Assembly (NCBI RefSeq): GCF_025515275.1
Contig: NZ_JAOPFU010000017.1
Span: 1 to 64,000 of the forward strand
Direction: 5' to 3'
Source: Catenovulum sp. 2E275
GTDB lineage: Bacteria; Pseudomonadota; Gammaproteobacteria; Enterobacterales; Alteromonadaceae
Length of the DNA stretch: 64,000 nucleotides
The notes beneath the pieces are model-generated. The model was not told the DNA's origin and ran no database searches. It saw only the letters and a program-made list of their open reading frames with translations. The position numbers and the translations under genes are program-made. This document shows positions 63,926-64,000 of this stretch, in pieces (positions within the stretch are counted from its first letter, which is position 1; every line of letters starts with the position of its first letter).

Positions 63926-64000
63926 ATGCAATCTGTGTTTTCTTCATCGGAAGCGGTTTATATTTTATCGGTTGGTTTTTGTGCCATTGCATTGTTAATT
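63926..64000 (+). CDS. Start of a membrane protein (3' truncated by window edge)
   Basis: AAGGCGGGG lies 4-5 bases before ATG 63926, and the 25 visible codons read MQSVFSSSEAVYILSVGFCA and continue hydrophobic. This is the beginning of an inner-membrane protein, possibly a transporter for sugars released by the locus. The family cannot be assigned from so little sequence. Confidence 0.55.
   Translation, partial: MQSVFSSSEAVYILSVGFCAIALLI

Overview
The window looks like chromosomal DNA of an AT-rich, polysaccharide-degrading marine gammaproteobacterium, most likely an Alteromonadales (Alteromonadaceae-like) member. The evidence is large TonB-dependent receptors beside lipoprotein glycoside hydrolases, a LacI/GPH/GH130/AGE mannan cassette, and a nirBD-narK cluster with a PP2C-kinase fusion. 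Taxonomy is inferred from gene content only. No rRNA, tRNA, CRISPR array or intact transposase was seen.

Layout. (1) 1-2306: the tail of an unknown protein, then an AraC regulator and a degenerate GGDEF protein on the minus strand. (2) 2646-24994: a beta-mannan utilisation locus. It has a sugar isomerase-like TIM barrel, a TonB receptor and a GH26 lipoprotein mannanase on the minus strand, an MFS sugar porter, a eukaryotic-type hexokinase, ManA, a LacI repressor, a GPH symporter, a GH130 mannosylglucose phosphorylase, an AGE-family mannobiose 2-epimerase and two GH5 enzymes. Six copies of a palindromic operator (consensus TGTAACCGGTTACA), plus one variant, sit upstream of these genes and define a probable LacI regulon. 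(3) 24995-28499: a disturbed segment. A metzincin protease has an amber codon inside its signal peptide; beside it lies a DUF6174 lipoprotein and an esterase lacking its N-terminal half. Part of this segment is bounded by matching 15-bp inverted repeats. (4) 28933-36011: nitrite assimilation (cobA, nirB, nirD, narK-like transporter, PP2C-kinase fusion). (5) 36031-44650: a multi-domain c-di-GMP protein, two DUF1566 envelope proteins, a small membrane protein, a lipoprotein-hemW-rdgB run and a GST-like protein. (6) 44737-64000: a second glycan locus, with an unrecognised helical-domain protein, an STN-type TonB receptor followed by FecI- and FecR-like regulators, a second TonB receptor, two GH43-type enzymes, a GH2, an aldose 1-epimerase, a sialidase-fold lipoprotein and a GH93-like propeller with six ricin-type repeats. 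The start of a membrane protein follows at the edge.

How the genes work together. In the mannan locus the surface GH26 lipoprotein would cut mannan, the TonB receptor would import oligosaccharides, and the GH5 enzymes would trim them. The GPH symporter would take mannobiose into the cytoplasm, where AGE makes mannosylglucose and GH130 phosphorolyses it to mannose-1-phosphate and glucose. The MFS porter, hexokinase and ManA would feed free hexoses into glycolysis. The second locus probably targets an arabinose- and galactose-containing glycan (arabinan or arabinogalactan), sensed at the cell surface through the STN receptor/FecR/sigma relay. That substrate is inferred from enzyme families only.
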